NCBI GenBank assembly: GCA_029264995.1
Contig: JAJUKC010000016.1
Location: forward strand, 1-39,661
DNA: 39,661 nucleotides
Source: Marinobacter sp.
GTDB taxonomy: Bacteria; Pseudomonadota; Gammaproteobacteria; Pseudomonadales; Oleiphilaceae
Direction: 5' to 3'
Positions within the stretch are counted from its first letter, which is position 1. Each line of letters starts with the position of its first letter. The notes below the pieces were generated by a model. It was not told where the DNA came from. It did no database searches and was given only the letters and a program-made list of their open reading frames with translations. Both the position numbers and the translations under genes were made by a program. Positions 24,718-32,380 of the stretch are shown here, in pieces.

Positions 24718-25614
24718 TCAGCGATTTAACGGTCGTGGCCCTCCGGTAACCACGAGGGCCACCCCGGCTACCGCCACCACGCCCCCGGCAATGGCCAACG
24801 GCCCCAACCGCTCATTGAACAGAATAAAGGCTTCCAGTGCCGTTACCGGTGGCACCAGATAAAACAGACTGGCCACCTGGGAAGCCGCACCACGACGAAT
24901 AAGCCACATCAGAATCAGAATGGCACTCACCGACAGCCCGAACACCAGCCATCCCAGGGCCAGACTGAATTGCAATGTCCATTCGATGTGCCGGGTCTCC
25001 AGGGTGAAGGCACCAATGGCGAAGAACGCCGCAGCCGCCGTATACTGAATCATGGTGCCCGATATCAGATCCACTCCGGTTCCGAAGCGCTTCTGATAGA
25101 CCGTACCCAGGGAAATGCCGATCAACGACAAGCCTGCCCAGAGTATGGTGATCGGTGAAAAACTACCGCCATTGGCACCGCTGCCCAGCTTTTCCGCCAG
25201 CACCAACGCCACACCGGCCAGCCCCATGACCAGCCCCAGCCACTGCCTGCCAGCAACCGACTCCCGCAGAATCAGAACGGCTGCCAGCGCGGTTACCAGC
25301 GGTTGAAGACCAACAATCAGTGAGACCAGGCCTGAAGGCATGCCCTGATCGATGGCATAGAACACCCCGCCCAGATAGGTTCCCTGCACCAACAACCCGG
25401 TAATCGCCAGATGCCCGGCCCCACGCCAGCCCGGCCAACGGGATTTCATGGCCACGGCGAGAATAGCCAACGGCACCAGCGTCAGCAGCATACGGATCAG
25501 CAGCAGGGTAAAGGGTTCCGCATAAGGCAGACCATACTTGGCACCAATGAACCCGGTGCTCCACAACCAGACAAACAGGGCGGGGACAAAAAAGGAGTAG
25601 TAGATAGGTGGCAT
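24718..25614 (-). CDS. DMT-superfamily transporter (EamA)
   Basis: A 298-residue inner-membrane protein with about ten predicted helices and two EamA repeats. The first begins VPALFVWLWSTGFIGAKYGL and continues EPFTLLLIRMLLTLVPL; the second includes LIGISLGTVYQKR and the final SLFYLVPPVTALEAFILFNE. Substrate unknown; relatives export amino acids or metabolites. The ATG at 25614 follows TAGGTGG, a weak site. Complete. Confidence 0.92.
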   Translation of the reverse strand: MPPIYYSFFVPALFVWLWSTGFIGAKYGLPYAEPFTLLLIRMLLTLVPLAILAVAMKSRWPGWRGAGHLAITGLLVQGTYLGGVFYAIDQGMPSGLVSLIVGLQPLVTALAAVLILRESVAGRQWLGLVMGLAGVALVLAEKLGSGANGGSFSPITILWAGLSLIGISLGTVYQKRFGTGVDLISGTMIQYTAAAAFFAIGAFTLETRHIEWTLQFSLALGWLVFGLSVSAILILMWLIRRGAASQVASLFYLVPPVTALEAFILFNERLGPLAIAGGVVAVAGVALVVTGGPRPLNR

Positions 25615-25709
25615 AAGTTCGGGCAGAGGCTGGAAAAAGAACCTCGACTATACCCGGCCAGTCAGGCCGGGAACAGGTACAGCCCTGCCGTTACAGAGGC
25701 GCGGTCACC

Positions 25710-25949
25710 CTATGGACTGGTGAGCATTGCCTGAAGCTTCTGGGTAAGCTCGACGGCCTCACAGCCCATGGGGGTGAGATAGCCACCATCCCGCTGGCTG
25801 ATCAGCCCCTTGGCAAACAGGGTTTCCGCCGCCTTGACGGTTTCCGGTGCCGCAGAGTGTGCATGCACCTTGATACCCTCCTGGGTGGATGTGGAGGGAA
25901 ACTTCAGCAGAAGGTTCAGTTCAGCAAGATGATTTGGAGAGAACGGCAT
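25710..25949 (-). CDS. TIGR02647 family small protein
   Basis: A 79-residue protein matching the TIGR02647 pattern: PFSPNHLAELNLLLKF, then STQEGIKVHAHSA and LFAKGLISQRDGGYLTPMG. The shape resembles a winged-helix fold, and the family is sometimes labelled DNA-binding; no experimental role is known to me. The ATG at 25949 has AGGAG seven bases upstream and marks the usual start. Confidence 0.88.
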   Translation of the reverse strand: MPFSPNHLAELNLLLKFPSTSTQEGIKVHAHSAAPETVKAAETLFAKGLISQRDGGYLTPMGCEAVELTQKLQAMLTSP

Positions 25950-26078
25950 GGAATACTCCTGGCTAGTCATATTCCCTGCAGTGTAGACCAAAGATCAACA
26001 AGTACGCGATTCGGTTACTGAAAACCTCTTGTGAACCGATCAACATTCCGTATCATCACGGCACCAAAATCCTACAAT

Positions 26079-26113
26079 TACCGGTACATTCACAGGGCCA
26101 ATACCGGTACATT
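26079..26113 (+). repeat. tandem TACCGGTACATT pair in a promoter region
   Basis: The 12-mer TACCGGTACATT occurs at 26079-26090 and 26102-26113, 23 bases apart (about two helical turns). Each copy contains the palindrome TACCGGTA. The pair is 32 bases upstream of the lytic transglycosylase start and could be an operator for the three-gene operon. Confidence 0.6.
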
Positions 26114-26144
26114 TGGCGATGAGTTATCCATTATCAGGCGAGCA

Positions 26145-26855
26145 ATGCAAACCTATTGTTTGAAGACACGGCCGGCTGCTTTATTCATTGGTCTTTTGCT
26201 GCTGGCACTAGCCGGCGGACTCCAGGCCGACAGCATCCAGCGCATTGTCCATCCGGATGGCCGGGTGGAATTCACCAATGTGAAAAGCAAAAGCCAGCCA
26301 CGAGCCTCCACCAAGAGTGAAACCGTGTATCGTTACACCGACGAGCACGGGGTCGTGGCCTACAGCAGCCAGCGCCCGGGCAACGCAGAATTCGATGTTA
26401 TCCGCTTCCACTGCTACGCCTGTGACCCCGAATCCAGCGTCGACTGGCACAGAACACCGTTGTTCCTGAGCCCCTACCGCAGCGAAATCCAGACGGCAGC
26501 GGCAGAATTCAATGTCGACCCCGCCCTGGTGCGAGCCGTTATCCATGCCGAATCTGCGTTTAACCCCAAGGCCATTTCACCGGTCGGTGCCCAGGGACTG
26601 ATGCAGCTGATGCCGGGGACAGCCCAGGAGCTGGGCGTGAAGAATCCGATGGAAGCCAGCGAAAACATCCGGGGCGGTGTCGACTATCTGGCAAAAATGC
26701 TCAAACGCTTTAATGGTGACACTCGACTGGCGACGGCGGCCTACAATGCGGGCCCCGGCGCTGTCGGCCGCTACAAGGGCATCCCGCCCTATGCTGAAAC
26801 CAAAGCCTATGTGGAGCGTGTAGGCATTCTGCACCAGCGCTACGCCGCCAACTGA
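26145..26855 (+). CDS. lytic transglycosylase (SLT domain) with DUF4124-like N-terminus
   Basis: A 236-residue exported protein. The signal helix ([18 protein letters not shown]) is followed by two short DUF4124-like repeats ([14 protein letters not shown] and [14 protein letters not shown]), then a Cys pair (FHCYACDPE) and an SLT domain with catalytic Glu136 in [34 protein letters not shown] and [11 protein letters not shown]. Role: cleavage of peptidoglycan. I place the start at 26145 because the signal peptide begins there and CAGGCGAG lies upstream. First gene of a run with the next two overlapping. Confidence 0.88.
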   Translation: MQTYCLKTRPAALFIGLLLLALAGGLQADSIQRIVHPDGRVEFTNVKSKSQPRASTKSETVYRYTDEHGVVAYSSQRPGNAEFDVIRFHCYACDPESSVDWHRTPLFLSPYRSEIQTAAAEFNVDPALVRAVIHAESAFNPKAISPVGAQGLMQLMPGTAQELGVKNPMEASENIRGGVDYLAKMLKRFNGDTRLATAAYNAGPGAVGRYKGIPPYAETKAYVERVGILHQRYAAN

Positions 26856-27637
26856 TGGGCACCATCATCAAACGGCCCGAGATCAAGGGCGATATTGTGC
26901 ATGTGGCCAACGACCGCTACGGCAATATCCTGGTCATTGATGATCGCAAGCACCGGATTCTGAGTTTTGATTCGGTATTCGAACAAAGCAAGATTCTGCG
27001 CAGCGCCCCCCGGGTCCCCGTGCACGAATATAACCGCGCCATGCTGCTTCCCCTGGCCTTCTCCACACCGGCCCGGGCAACGGTGCTGGGTCTGGGTGGT
27101 GGCGCTCTGGCCTCCGGGCTGTTCACTCTGCTGCCCGATAGCCGGATTGATGTTTATGAACTGCGCCAGAAGGTAGCGGATATTGCCCGGGACTGGTTTT
27201 CACTGCCGGAATCCGACCGCTTGACGGTGACGATTGCCGACGCCCGCCTGGCAGTGGATGAGCTGCCCGAAGCCAGCACCGACATGATTCTTACCGACCT
27301 CTACAGTGCCGACCGCATGAGCCCGGCCCAGAGTCAGCGGCAGTTCATCAAGGCATGCAGCCGGGCCCTGACTGCTACTGGCTGGCTGGCACTTAATTAC
27401 CATCGCATGCCAGAACCGGAAGGCAACCTGATCCGGGAACTCAAACGCCAGTTTCCCCTGTTGCTGTATTTCAAAAGCCGCACCAACAACTGGGTTATCT
27501 ACGGCAGCAAACGCGATTTCGACCCGTGGAACCTGGACACCGCACACCTGAAAAACCTGGAAGCTCGGCTGCCGATTGGCTGGCGTAAACTTGCCAGCAA
27601 ACTGAGCCGATTGTCGCCCGCCACAACAACGCCATGA
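26855..27637 (+). CDS. spermidine synthase-like methyltransferase-fold protein
   Basis: A 260-residue protein with the spermidine synthase fold: an N-terminal beta part (IVHVANDRYGNILVIDD, HRILSFDSVFEQS), the Rossmann loop ATVLGLGGGALASGLF and the acidic D-loop FYTDL-equivalent MILTDLYSADRM. Relatives of this short type are often uncharacterised polyamine or methyl transferases; the substrate is unknown. It starts with an ATG sharing one base with the previous stop (TGATG) and overlaps the next gene by four bases, so the three genes form one operon. Confidence 0.8.
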   Translation: MGTIIKRPEIKGDIVHVANDRYGNILVIDDRKHRILSFDSVFEQSKILRSAPRVPVHEYNRAMLLPLAFSTPARATVLGLGGGALASGLFTLLPDSRIDVYELRQKVADIARDWFSLPESDRLTVTIADARLAVDELPEASTDMILTDLYSADRMSPAQSQRQFIKACSRALTATGWLALNYHRMPEPEGNLIRELKRQFPLLLYFKSRTNNWVIYGSKRDFDPWNLDTAHLKNLEARLPIGWRKLASKLSRLSPATTTP

Positions 27638-28326
27638 AACTCTCGCGCATTGTCAGCAACCAGAATGGCATCAGCCGCCGACAGGCCAATCAGCTACTGG
27701 CAACCGGGCGGATACGGGTAGACGACTCGGTTTGTCTTGATGGCCAACAGGAGGTTACCCGCTTCCAACAAGTCTGCATCGACGACACCGTCATCCAGCA
27801 GGCAGCCCCGGCCTACTATCTGATGCTGCATAAACCCGCCGGTTACCTGAGCGCGACGGTTGACGACCAACATCCCACAGTGATGGAACTGCTCGACCCA
27901 TCGCTGCGACCGCACTTACACATTGCAGGGCGACTGGACCGGGCCAGCACTGGCCTGTTGATCCTCAGCAGTGACGGGGTCTGGAGCCGACGACTAACCG
28001 AACCGGCGGTCAAAATCCCCAAGGTGTACCGGGTAACCACGGCTTACGCCATATCACCGGACACGGCAGATCGGTTCAGGGAAGGCATCTGGTTCGAGTA
28101 CGAACAACTCAGAACCTCGCCCGCGTCGCTGGAGCCATTGGGAGAGCGGGAAGTACGGCTGACGATCTACGAAGGCCGCTATCATCAGGTGAAACGCATG
28201 TTTCACGCCGTGGGCAACCGGGTGACCTCATTGCACAGGGAAAGCATGGGCGGACTGACTGTGGATGGGCTAGAGCCAGGCAGCTACCGCCATCTCAGCG
28301 CACAAGAGGTCAGCTCAATCGGCTGA
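27634..28326 (+). CDS. rsuA: RsuA-family 16S rRNA pseudouridine synthase
   Basis: A 230-residue pseudouridine synthase. It has an S4 RNA-binding domain (residues 1-60: KLSRIVSNQNGISRRQANQL) and the catalytic motif HIAGRLDRASTGLLIL with Asp102, the same position as the catalytic Asp of E. coli RsuA. Later blocks EGRYHQVKRMFHAVGN and VTSLHRESMGGL are family typical. By similarity it modifies U516 of 16S rRNA. The ATG overlaps the previous stop (ATGA). Its stop codon lies inside a strong hairpin. Confidence 0.9.
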   Translation: MKLSRIVSNQNGISRRQANQLLATGRIRVDDSVCLDGQQEVTRFQQVCIDDTVIQQAAPAYYLMLHKPAGYLSATVDDQHPTVMELLDPSLRPHLHIAGRLDRASTGLLILSSDGVWSRRLTEPAVKIPKVYRVTTAYAISPDTADRFREGIWFEYEQLRTSPASLEPLGEREVRLTIYEGRYHQVKRMFHAVGNRVTSLHRESMGGLTVDGLEPGSYRHLSAQEVSSIG

Positions 28327-28334
28327 CCTCTTGT
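28302..28334. terminator. 13-bp hairpin overlapping the rsuA stop codon
   Basis: ACAAGAGGTCAGC and GCTGACCTCTTGT form a perfect 13-bp stem with a seven-base loop. It includes the rsuA stop (28324-28326) and lies eight bases before the convergent efpL stop. No T-tract follows, so it may end transcription weakly or protect both mRNA 3' ends. Confidence 0.65.
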
Positions 28335-28341
28335 CATATCA

Positions 28342-28908
28342 TCAGGCGCGGCTGAGGAATTTGCGCTCTTCCACGTTCACGCGAATTCGGTCACCCGTGG
28401 AAATGTGCTCAGGAACCTGTACCACCAGGCCTGTGGTCAGGCGGGCGGGTTTGGTTCTGGCGGTTGCCGAGCCACCCTTGATGGACGGATCGGTTTCCTC
28501 AATGGTCAGTTCCACAGTAGGCGGCAAATCGATAGCCACCGGGTTTTCGCTGACCAGAATCACCATTACCCCCTGGGTGTCCTCGGTAATGAACAGCAAC
28601 TCATCCTCAATGGCACTGCGGTTGAGCATGTACTGAGTAAAGTCTTCTGTATCCATGAACACATACTCATCACCATCAGCGTAGGAGAAGGTCGCTTCCC
28701 GGCGCACCAGATCCGCCAGATTGAGCATGTCCGAGTCCTTGAAGGTCTCATCCAGTTTCTGGTTAGTGACCACGTCGTACATGCGCATCCGGTAAAGGCT
28801 GCCTCCGGCACGGCCCTGGGGCACGGAGCGTTCGATATCCTTCACAAAATAGACACGGCCTTCGTATTCAACCGCCTGATTCTTTTTGATTTCACTTGCT
28901 TTAGGCAT
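28342..28908 (-). CDS. efpL: elongation factor P-like protein EfpL (YeiP)
   Basis: A 188-residue EF-P paralogue that helps ribosomes through difficult, e.g. proline-rich, stretches. It has the three EF-P domains. At the tip of domain I sits Arg33 in [13 protein letters not shown], where canonical EF-P has a modifiable lysine; E. coli EfpL also carries arginine there. Domain II has [19 protein letters not shown], and the end reads [17 protein letters not shown] as in YeiP. ATG at 28906-28908. Complete. Confidence 0.93.
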   Translation of the reverse strand: MPKASEIKKNQAVEYEGRVYFVKDIERSVPQGRAGGSLYRMRMYDVVTNQKLDETFKDSDMLNLADLVRREATFSYADGDEYVFMDTEDFTQYMLNRSAIEDELLFITEDTQGVMVILVSENPVAIDLPPTVELTIEETDPSIKGGSATARTKPARLTTGLVVQVPEHISTGDRIRVNVEERKFLSRA

Positions 28909-28981
28909 GACATCCGGTTCCAGAATAGTTAGTCATCACGGGCGCTGGTATACCACGACTGGCGGCAATATGCGATAGCCC

Positions 28982-29479
28982 TCAGCCACTCGCTTTCGAC
29001 AATTCATCCCGGGTCCGCAAACGCCCCTCACGACGAATCTGTGCCTTGGCATAACGACGCTTCTGGTCCTCGGTTTCCGGGATTATCTGGGGCACCTCCA
29101 CCGGTTTGCCGTGTTCATCGAGTGCCACAAAGGTAAAGAAGGCAGACAGAATATGGCGGGTCTCGCCGGTATAGCTGTTCTCGGCCTCCACTTTCGCACC
29201 GATCTCCATGGAGGAGCCCCAACTGCGGTTCAGCGACAGATTGAACAACAAGGTGTCATTGCCTTTGGCGGGAGCACGAAAATGAATGGAATCCACCGCC
29301 GCCGTCACACAGACATGGGCTGAGTGCCGCTCGGCGACCACCAGTGCCAGGCGATCGCACTTCGCCATGATCATGCCCCCGAACACCGTATTATGGGAGT
29401 TCATGTCATTCGGAAACACTTTATACACATGCTTTTCAATAGCTGAAGCAGAAACAGCTTTTGCAGGTTTATCGGTCAT
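28982..29479 (-). CDS. acyl-CoA thioesterase, hotdog fold
   Basis: A 165-residue hotdog thioesterase of the YciA/BACH type. Conserved parts: FPNDMNSHNTVFGGMIMAKC, then CVTAAVDSIHFRAPAKGND and ENSYTGETRHILSAFFTFVAL. The N of MNSHN and the H of the first block are at catalytic positions. Hydrolyses acyl-CoA to free acid; chain preference unknown. The ATG at 29479 is preferred over an upstream GTG-type extension. Cytosolic. Confidence 0.88.
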   Translation of the reverse strand: MTDKPAKAVSASAIEKHVYKVFPNDMNSHNTVFGGMIMAKCDRLALVVAERHSAHVCVTAAVDSIHFRAPAKGNDTLLFNLSLNRSWGSSMEIGAKVEAENSYTGETRHILSAFFTFVALDEHGKPVEVPQIIPETEDQKRRYAKAQIRREGRLRTRDELSKASG

Positions 29480-29505
29480 GAAACGGTCATTCCTTTGTGT
29501 GTTTA

Positions 29506-29529
29506 CCCACACTTTCTGTGGATAACTTT
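29506..29529 (+). other. DnaA-box-like motif with flanking dyad (copy 1)
   Basis: The bases include TGTGGATAA (29517-29525), the complement of the DnaA box TTATCCACA. CCACA (29507-29511) and TGTGG (29517-29521) form a short inverted repeat. A near-identical element occurs at 38709-38733. Single boxes are common by chance in such genomes; there is no origin-type cluster here. Confidence 0.5.
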
Positions 29530-29682
29530 GTTAGCAAGGCAAGGACATGCGATCACAGGCGGCATAAACACTGCGTTTGCGATCCCTGCGATTAATTTGA
29601 TCAGATATACTGCACGTTTTAATGACAACAACAAAGCGAACATTACCCCCGAAAGGATTCACATACCGGAAAGGAGTTTCCC

Positions 29683-31548
29683 ATGATCATCTGCGGCCCT
29701 ATCGTACGCCACTCCAACCGTGCCGAGCTCAATCTATGGCTGGTTTTAGACCAGCGCCCCGAGAACATTCAACTGAATACCTACCTGGATGATGCCAGAT
29801 CATCATCCGTTACCAGCCACTGCAACGCCGAATTCATACAAGCAGGCGATAACTGCTATATCTGCATGCTGTCGACGGACCTTCCCCTCGACAACGCCGA
29901 GCCTTATCACCAAACCAATGAGCTCTTCTACGAAATAGTACTGGATGGCGAGCCCTTTGGAGACAGCCAGCTGCTCGCGACACTTTGCCCTGGCACGGAC
30001 AAACTGCCCAGTGTTTACCTGCCCCGGGAACACCGGCATTTCATTCAGGCATCCTGCCGGCGTCCTCACTCCCCGGGACAAGACAAAAAGCCGGACCAAC
30101 TCGCCCGGGGCGCCCGTTTGCTGGCGGAGAATCTGCGCAAGGAGAGCCGGCCAAGCCAGCTATTTCTGACCGGCGACCAGATTTACGCCGACGATGTGTC
30201 ACCCTTGCTGTTGGATTATCTGGGCAAGCTACAGAAACACCTCGGACTGCCCGATGATCTGAAGAACCTGCCGGCGGGCAAAGACCTGCACCGGCTGTCG
30301 AAACTGGATGATCGGCATTGGGTAACCCGAAGCCCCTACGGATTCAGCTCCAGTGCCAAAAGCTCCCACCTGCTGACTCGGGCCGAATACCTGAGCATGT
30401 ACCTGTTTGCCTTCTCAGGCGCCGGGCACCAGTTTGGCCTGGACTTCGCGGGCCACGACGAACTCAAGCCACGGCTTGCCAAACAGCCTGCCAATACCCG
30501 GGATGGCCGGAACCCACCGGTGCAATATGTCTACACGGAGGGACAACACACAGAAGACCACCTCAACCTGTCCCGGTTTGCAGACCTGGCCCGCTCGGAG
30601 GTCCGCCAACTGCTCGCCAACACGGTGACCTACATGATCTTTGATGACCATGAAGTCACCGACGACTGGAACATCTCGAAACAGAACGCCCGGCAACTGA
30701 GCACCACGCCCATTGGCCGGTACGTGCTGACCAACGCTCTGCAGGCTTACTTCCTCTGCCAGCACTGGGGCAATCAGCCCTCTCAGGTGAAGCCCGAAGT
30801 GGCAAAACTCAAAACGCTTCTCGAACAGGATACGCCAGCCGACCACAAAGACTGGGACTGGTTGCTTGAGCGGTACTGGGGCTACGAACTGGAACAGACA
30901 CCGCCGGTGGCGGTGCTGGATACCCGCACCCACCGGGAATTCAGCAAGCGAGGCAAACACTCCCTTGGCCTGATGTCTGATCAGCAGATCCGGCAACTGG
31001 GCCAGCGACTCTCCGGGTTTCATCAGTGTCGCACGCTGATTGTGGTCTCACCGACCCCAACCTACGGGTTCAGTCACATCGAATACCTGCAGCTGAATTT
31101 TCCCATGTTCAAACGCACTCTCGATCGGGAACCCTGGAGTGCTGACACGGCATCGCTCGAGGCTCTTAAAGCATCCTGCTGTCAGTTACCCGGTGTTGAG
31201 CATGTGGTGGTTTTCTCTGGCGACGTACACTACGCCTTTGCCCGAAGGCGCCAAACCAGCCAGGGGCCCGCACTCTGGCAGATCTGCAGCAGCGCCTGCA
31301 ACAACGTACCTATGGGTGAGAATATCGGCTTGAGGGCCATCAACAGGATTGGAGAGTTACTGGGCAAAAACCAGGAAAGTTACCTGCTGCCGGAAGACAG
31401 CGACTTCTTCCTGACCAGTGACCGCAACATCGGCACCTTGATACTTGACGATCAGGGCTGCCCGATCCAGGCGGGATTGCTGTGCGCGGGAGAAAACGGC
31501 AGTTACCAGAAACGCTACGATCTGGTGAACTACCGGGAAACCAACTGA
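29683..31548 (+). CDS. PhoD-like alkaline phosphatase family protein
   Basis: A 621-residue metallophosphatase of the PhoD type. Metal and active-site motifs are LFLTGDQIYADDVSPLLLD, YMIFDDHEVTDDWN and VVVFSGDVHYAFARR. No signal peptide is visible (starts IICGPIVRHSNRAELNLWL), so unlike classical secreted PhoD it is probably cytosolic; this form with an N-terminal beta domain occurs in marine proteobacteria. Substrate unknown. The ATG at 29683 follows AGGAG. Monocistronic, with a terminator-like stem directly after its stop. Confidence 0.85.
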   Translation: MIICGPIVRHSNRAELNLWLVLDQRPENIQLNTYLDDARSSSVTSHCNAEFIQAGDNCYICMLSTDLPLDNAEPYHQTNELFYEIVLDGEPFGDSQLLATLCPGTDKLPSVYLPREHRHFIQASCRRPHSPGQDKKPDQLARGARLLAENLRKESRPSQLFLTGDQIYADDVSPLLLDYLGKLQKHLGLPDDLKNLPAGKDLHRLSKLDDRHWVTRSPYGFSSSAKSSHLLTRAEYLSMYLFAFSGAGHQFGLDFAGHDELKPRLAKQPANTRDGRNPPVQYVYTEGQHTEDHLNLSRFADLARSEVRQLLANTVTYMIFDDHEVTDDWNISKQNARQLSTTPIGRYVLTNALQAYFLCQHWGNQPSQVKPEVAKLKTLLEQDTPADHKDWDWLLERYWGYELEQTPPVAVLDTRTHREFSKRGKHSLGLMSDQQIRQLGQRLSGFHQCRTLIVVSPTPTYGFSHIEYLQLNFPMFKRTLDREPWSADTASLEALKASCCQLPGVEHVVVFSGDVHYAFARRRQTSQGPALWQICSSACNNVPMGENIGLRAINRIGELLGKNQESYLLPEDSDFFLTSDRNIGTLILDDQGCPIQAGLLCAGENGSYQKRYDLVNYRETN

Positions 31549-31553
31549 AGCAC

Positions 31554-31580
31554 CAAGGGCCGCCACTCTGGCGGCCCTTG
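31554..31580. terminator. 11-bp GC-rich hairpin between convergent genes
   Basis: CAAGGGCCGCC and GGCGGCCCTTG pair perfectly around ACTCT. It lies between the PhoD-like stop (31548) and the convergent enoyl-CoA hydratase stop (31586). No T-tract, so efficiency is uncertain. Confidence 0.65.
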
Positions 31581-31585
31581 AATGA

Positions 31586-32284
31586 TCAGCCCAGTACGTC
31601 GAAGTGGGCTGCATCCTGCTCAATGCACCAGTCCAGCTTCTCCAGATAAGCTGCCTTGGTTTTGAGCTTCGTTTGCTTGTGGGCGCGCATGTTCAGTTGC
31701 TTCATTTGCGTTGCCACCGCTTTGGCGCGCTCCGCCAACTGTTCCGGAGCCACGATTTCATCCAGGAACCCAGCAGCAATAGCCGTTTCCGGGTTAAAGA
31801 TCTCGGCGTTAACCACCGAGCGGTAGAAATACGGGGCCGGCATACGATGGCGCGCAATCTCAATGCCCGCATGGTGCATGGTCATACCAATGGCCACTTC
31901 ATTCAGGCCCAGTTTGAAGCCGCCTTCTACCCCAATGCGATAATCGACTGAAAGCAGAACGAACGCGCCCTTGGCGATGGCGTGGCCACTACAGGCGGCA
32001 ATAACTGGCAGCGGGAATGCAGCCAGACGACGGGTAAACGTGGAGCCTACCTTAACCAGAGCCATGGCCTCTTGTGGGCCTTTCTGCATTTCCTTGAGGT
32101 CGTAGCCGCCGGAGAACATACCCGGCTGGCCGGTAAGAATTACAATGGCCTTGTCTTGCTCGGCCTGGTCCAGCGCGGCATTCAGCGCGTCAAATACCTC
32201 ATGGCTCAGAGCATTAGCCTTGCCATTGTTCACGGTAATGGTGGCAATGCCGTCGTTCAGTTCGTAAGTTACGAGTTCTGTCAC
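31586..32284 (-). CDS. enoyl-CoA hydratase/isomerase family protein
   Basis: A 232-residue crotonase-fold protein. It has the substrate loop NNGKANALSHEVFDALNAAL, the oxyanion motif GMFSGGYDLKEM and the second GGHGI-type turn ACSGHAIAKGAFVLLSVDYR. The classic catalytic glutamates are not in the usual context (GLNEVAIGM carries one), so it may be an isomerase or another crotonase. The start is GTG at 32284 after GAGGAA, giving VTELVTYEL; the open frame upstream is not family-like. Confidence 0.85.
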   Translation of the reverse strand: MTELVTYELNDGIATITVNNGKANALSHEVFDALNAALDQAEQDKAIVILTGQPGMFSGGYDLKEMQKGPQEAMALVKVGSTFTRRLAAFPLPVIAACSGHAIAKGAFVLLSVDYRIGVEGGFKLGLNEVAIGMTMHHAGIEIARHRMPAPYFYRSVVNAEIFNPETAIAAGFLDEIVAPEQLAERAKAVATQMKQLNMRAHKQTKLKTKAAYLEKLDWCIEQDAAHFDVLG

Positions 32285-32380
32285 CTGGATTTCCTCATCT
32301 ACTGCCAGAATTAAGTGAGTGTTTGTTAACTGTATAGCGAACACCGCTCATGGGCAACGCCAAAATCCCGATCAACGGTC

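Noticed and set aside
29506..29529. Replication origin suggested by a DnaA box
   Set aside because: Only one box, no AT-rich unwinding region and no dnaA/gidA-type neighbours.
30318..30644. Overlapping plus-strand frames within the PhoD-like gene
   Set aside because: Out-of-frame shadows of a full-length, motif-bearing gene.
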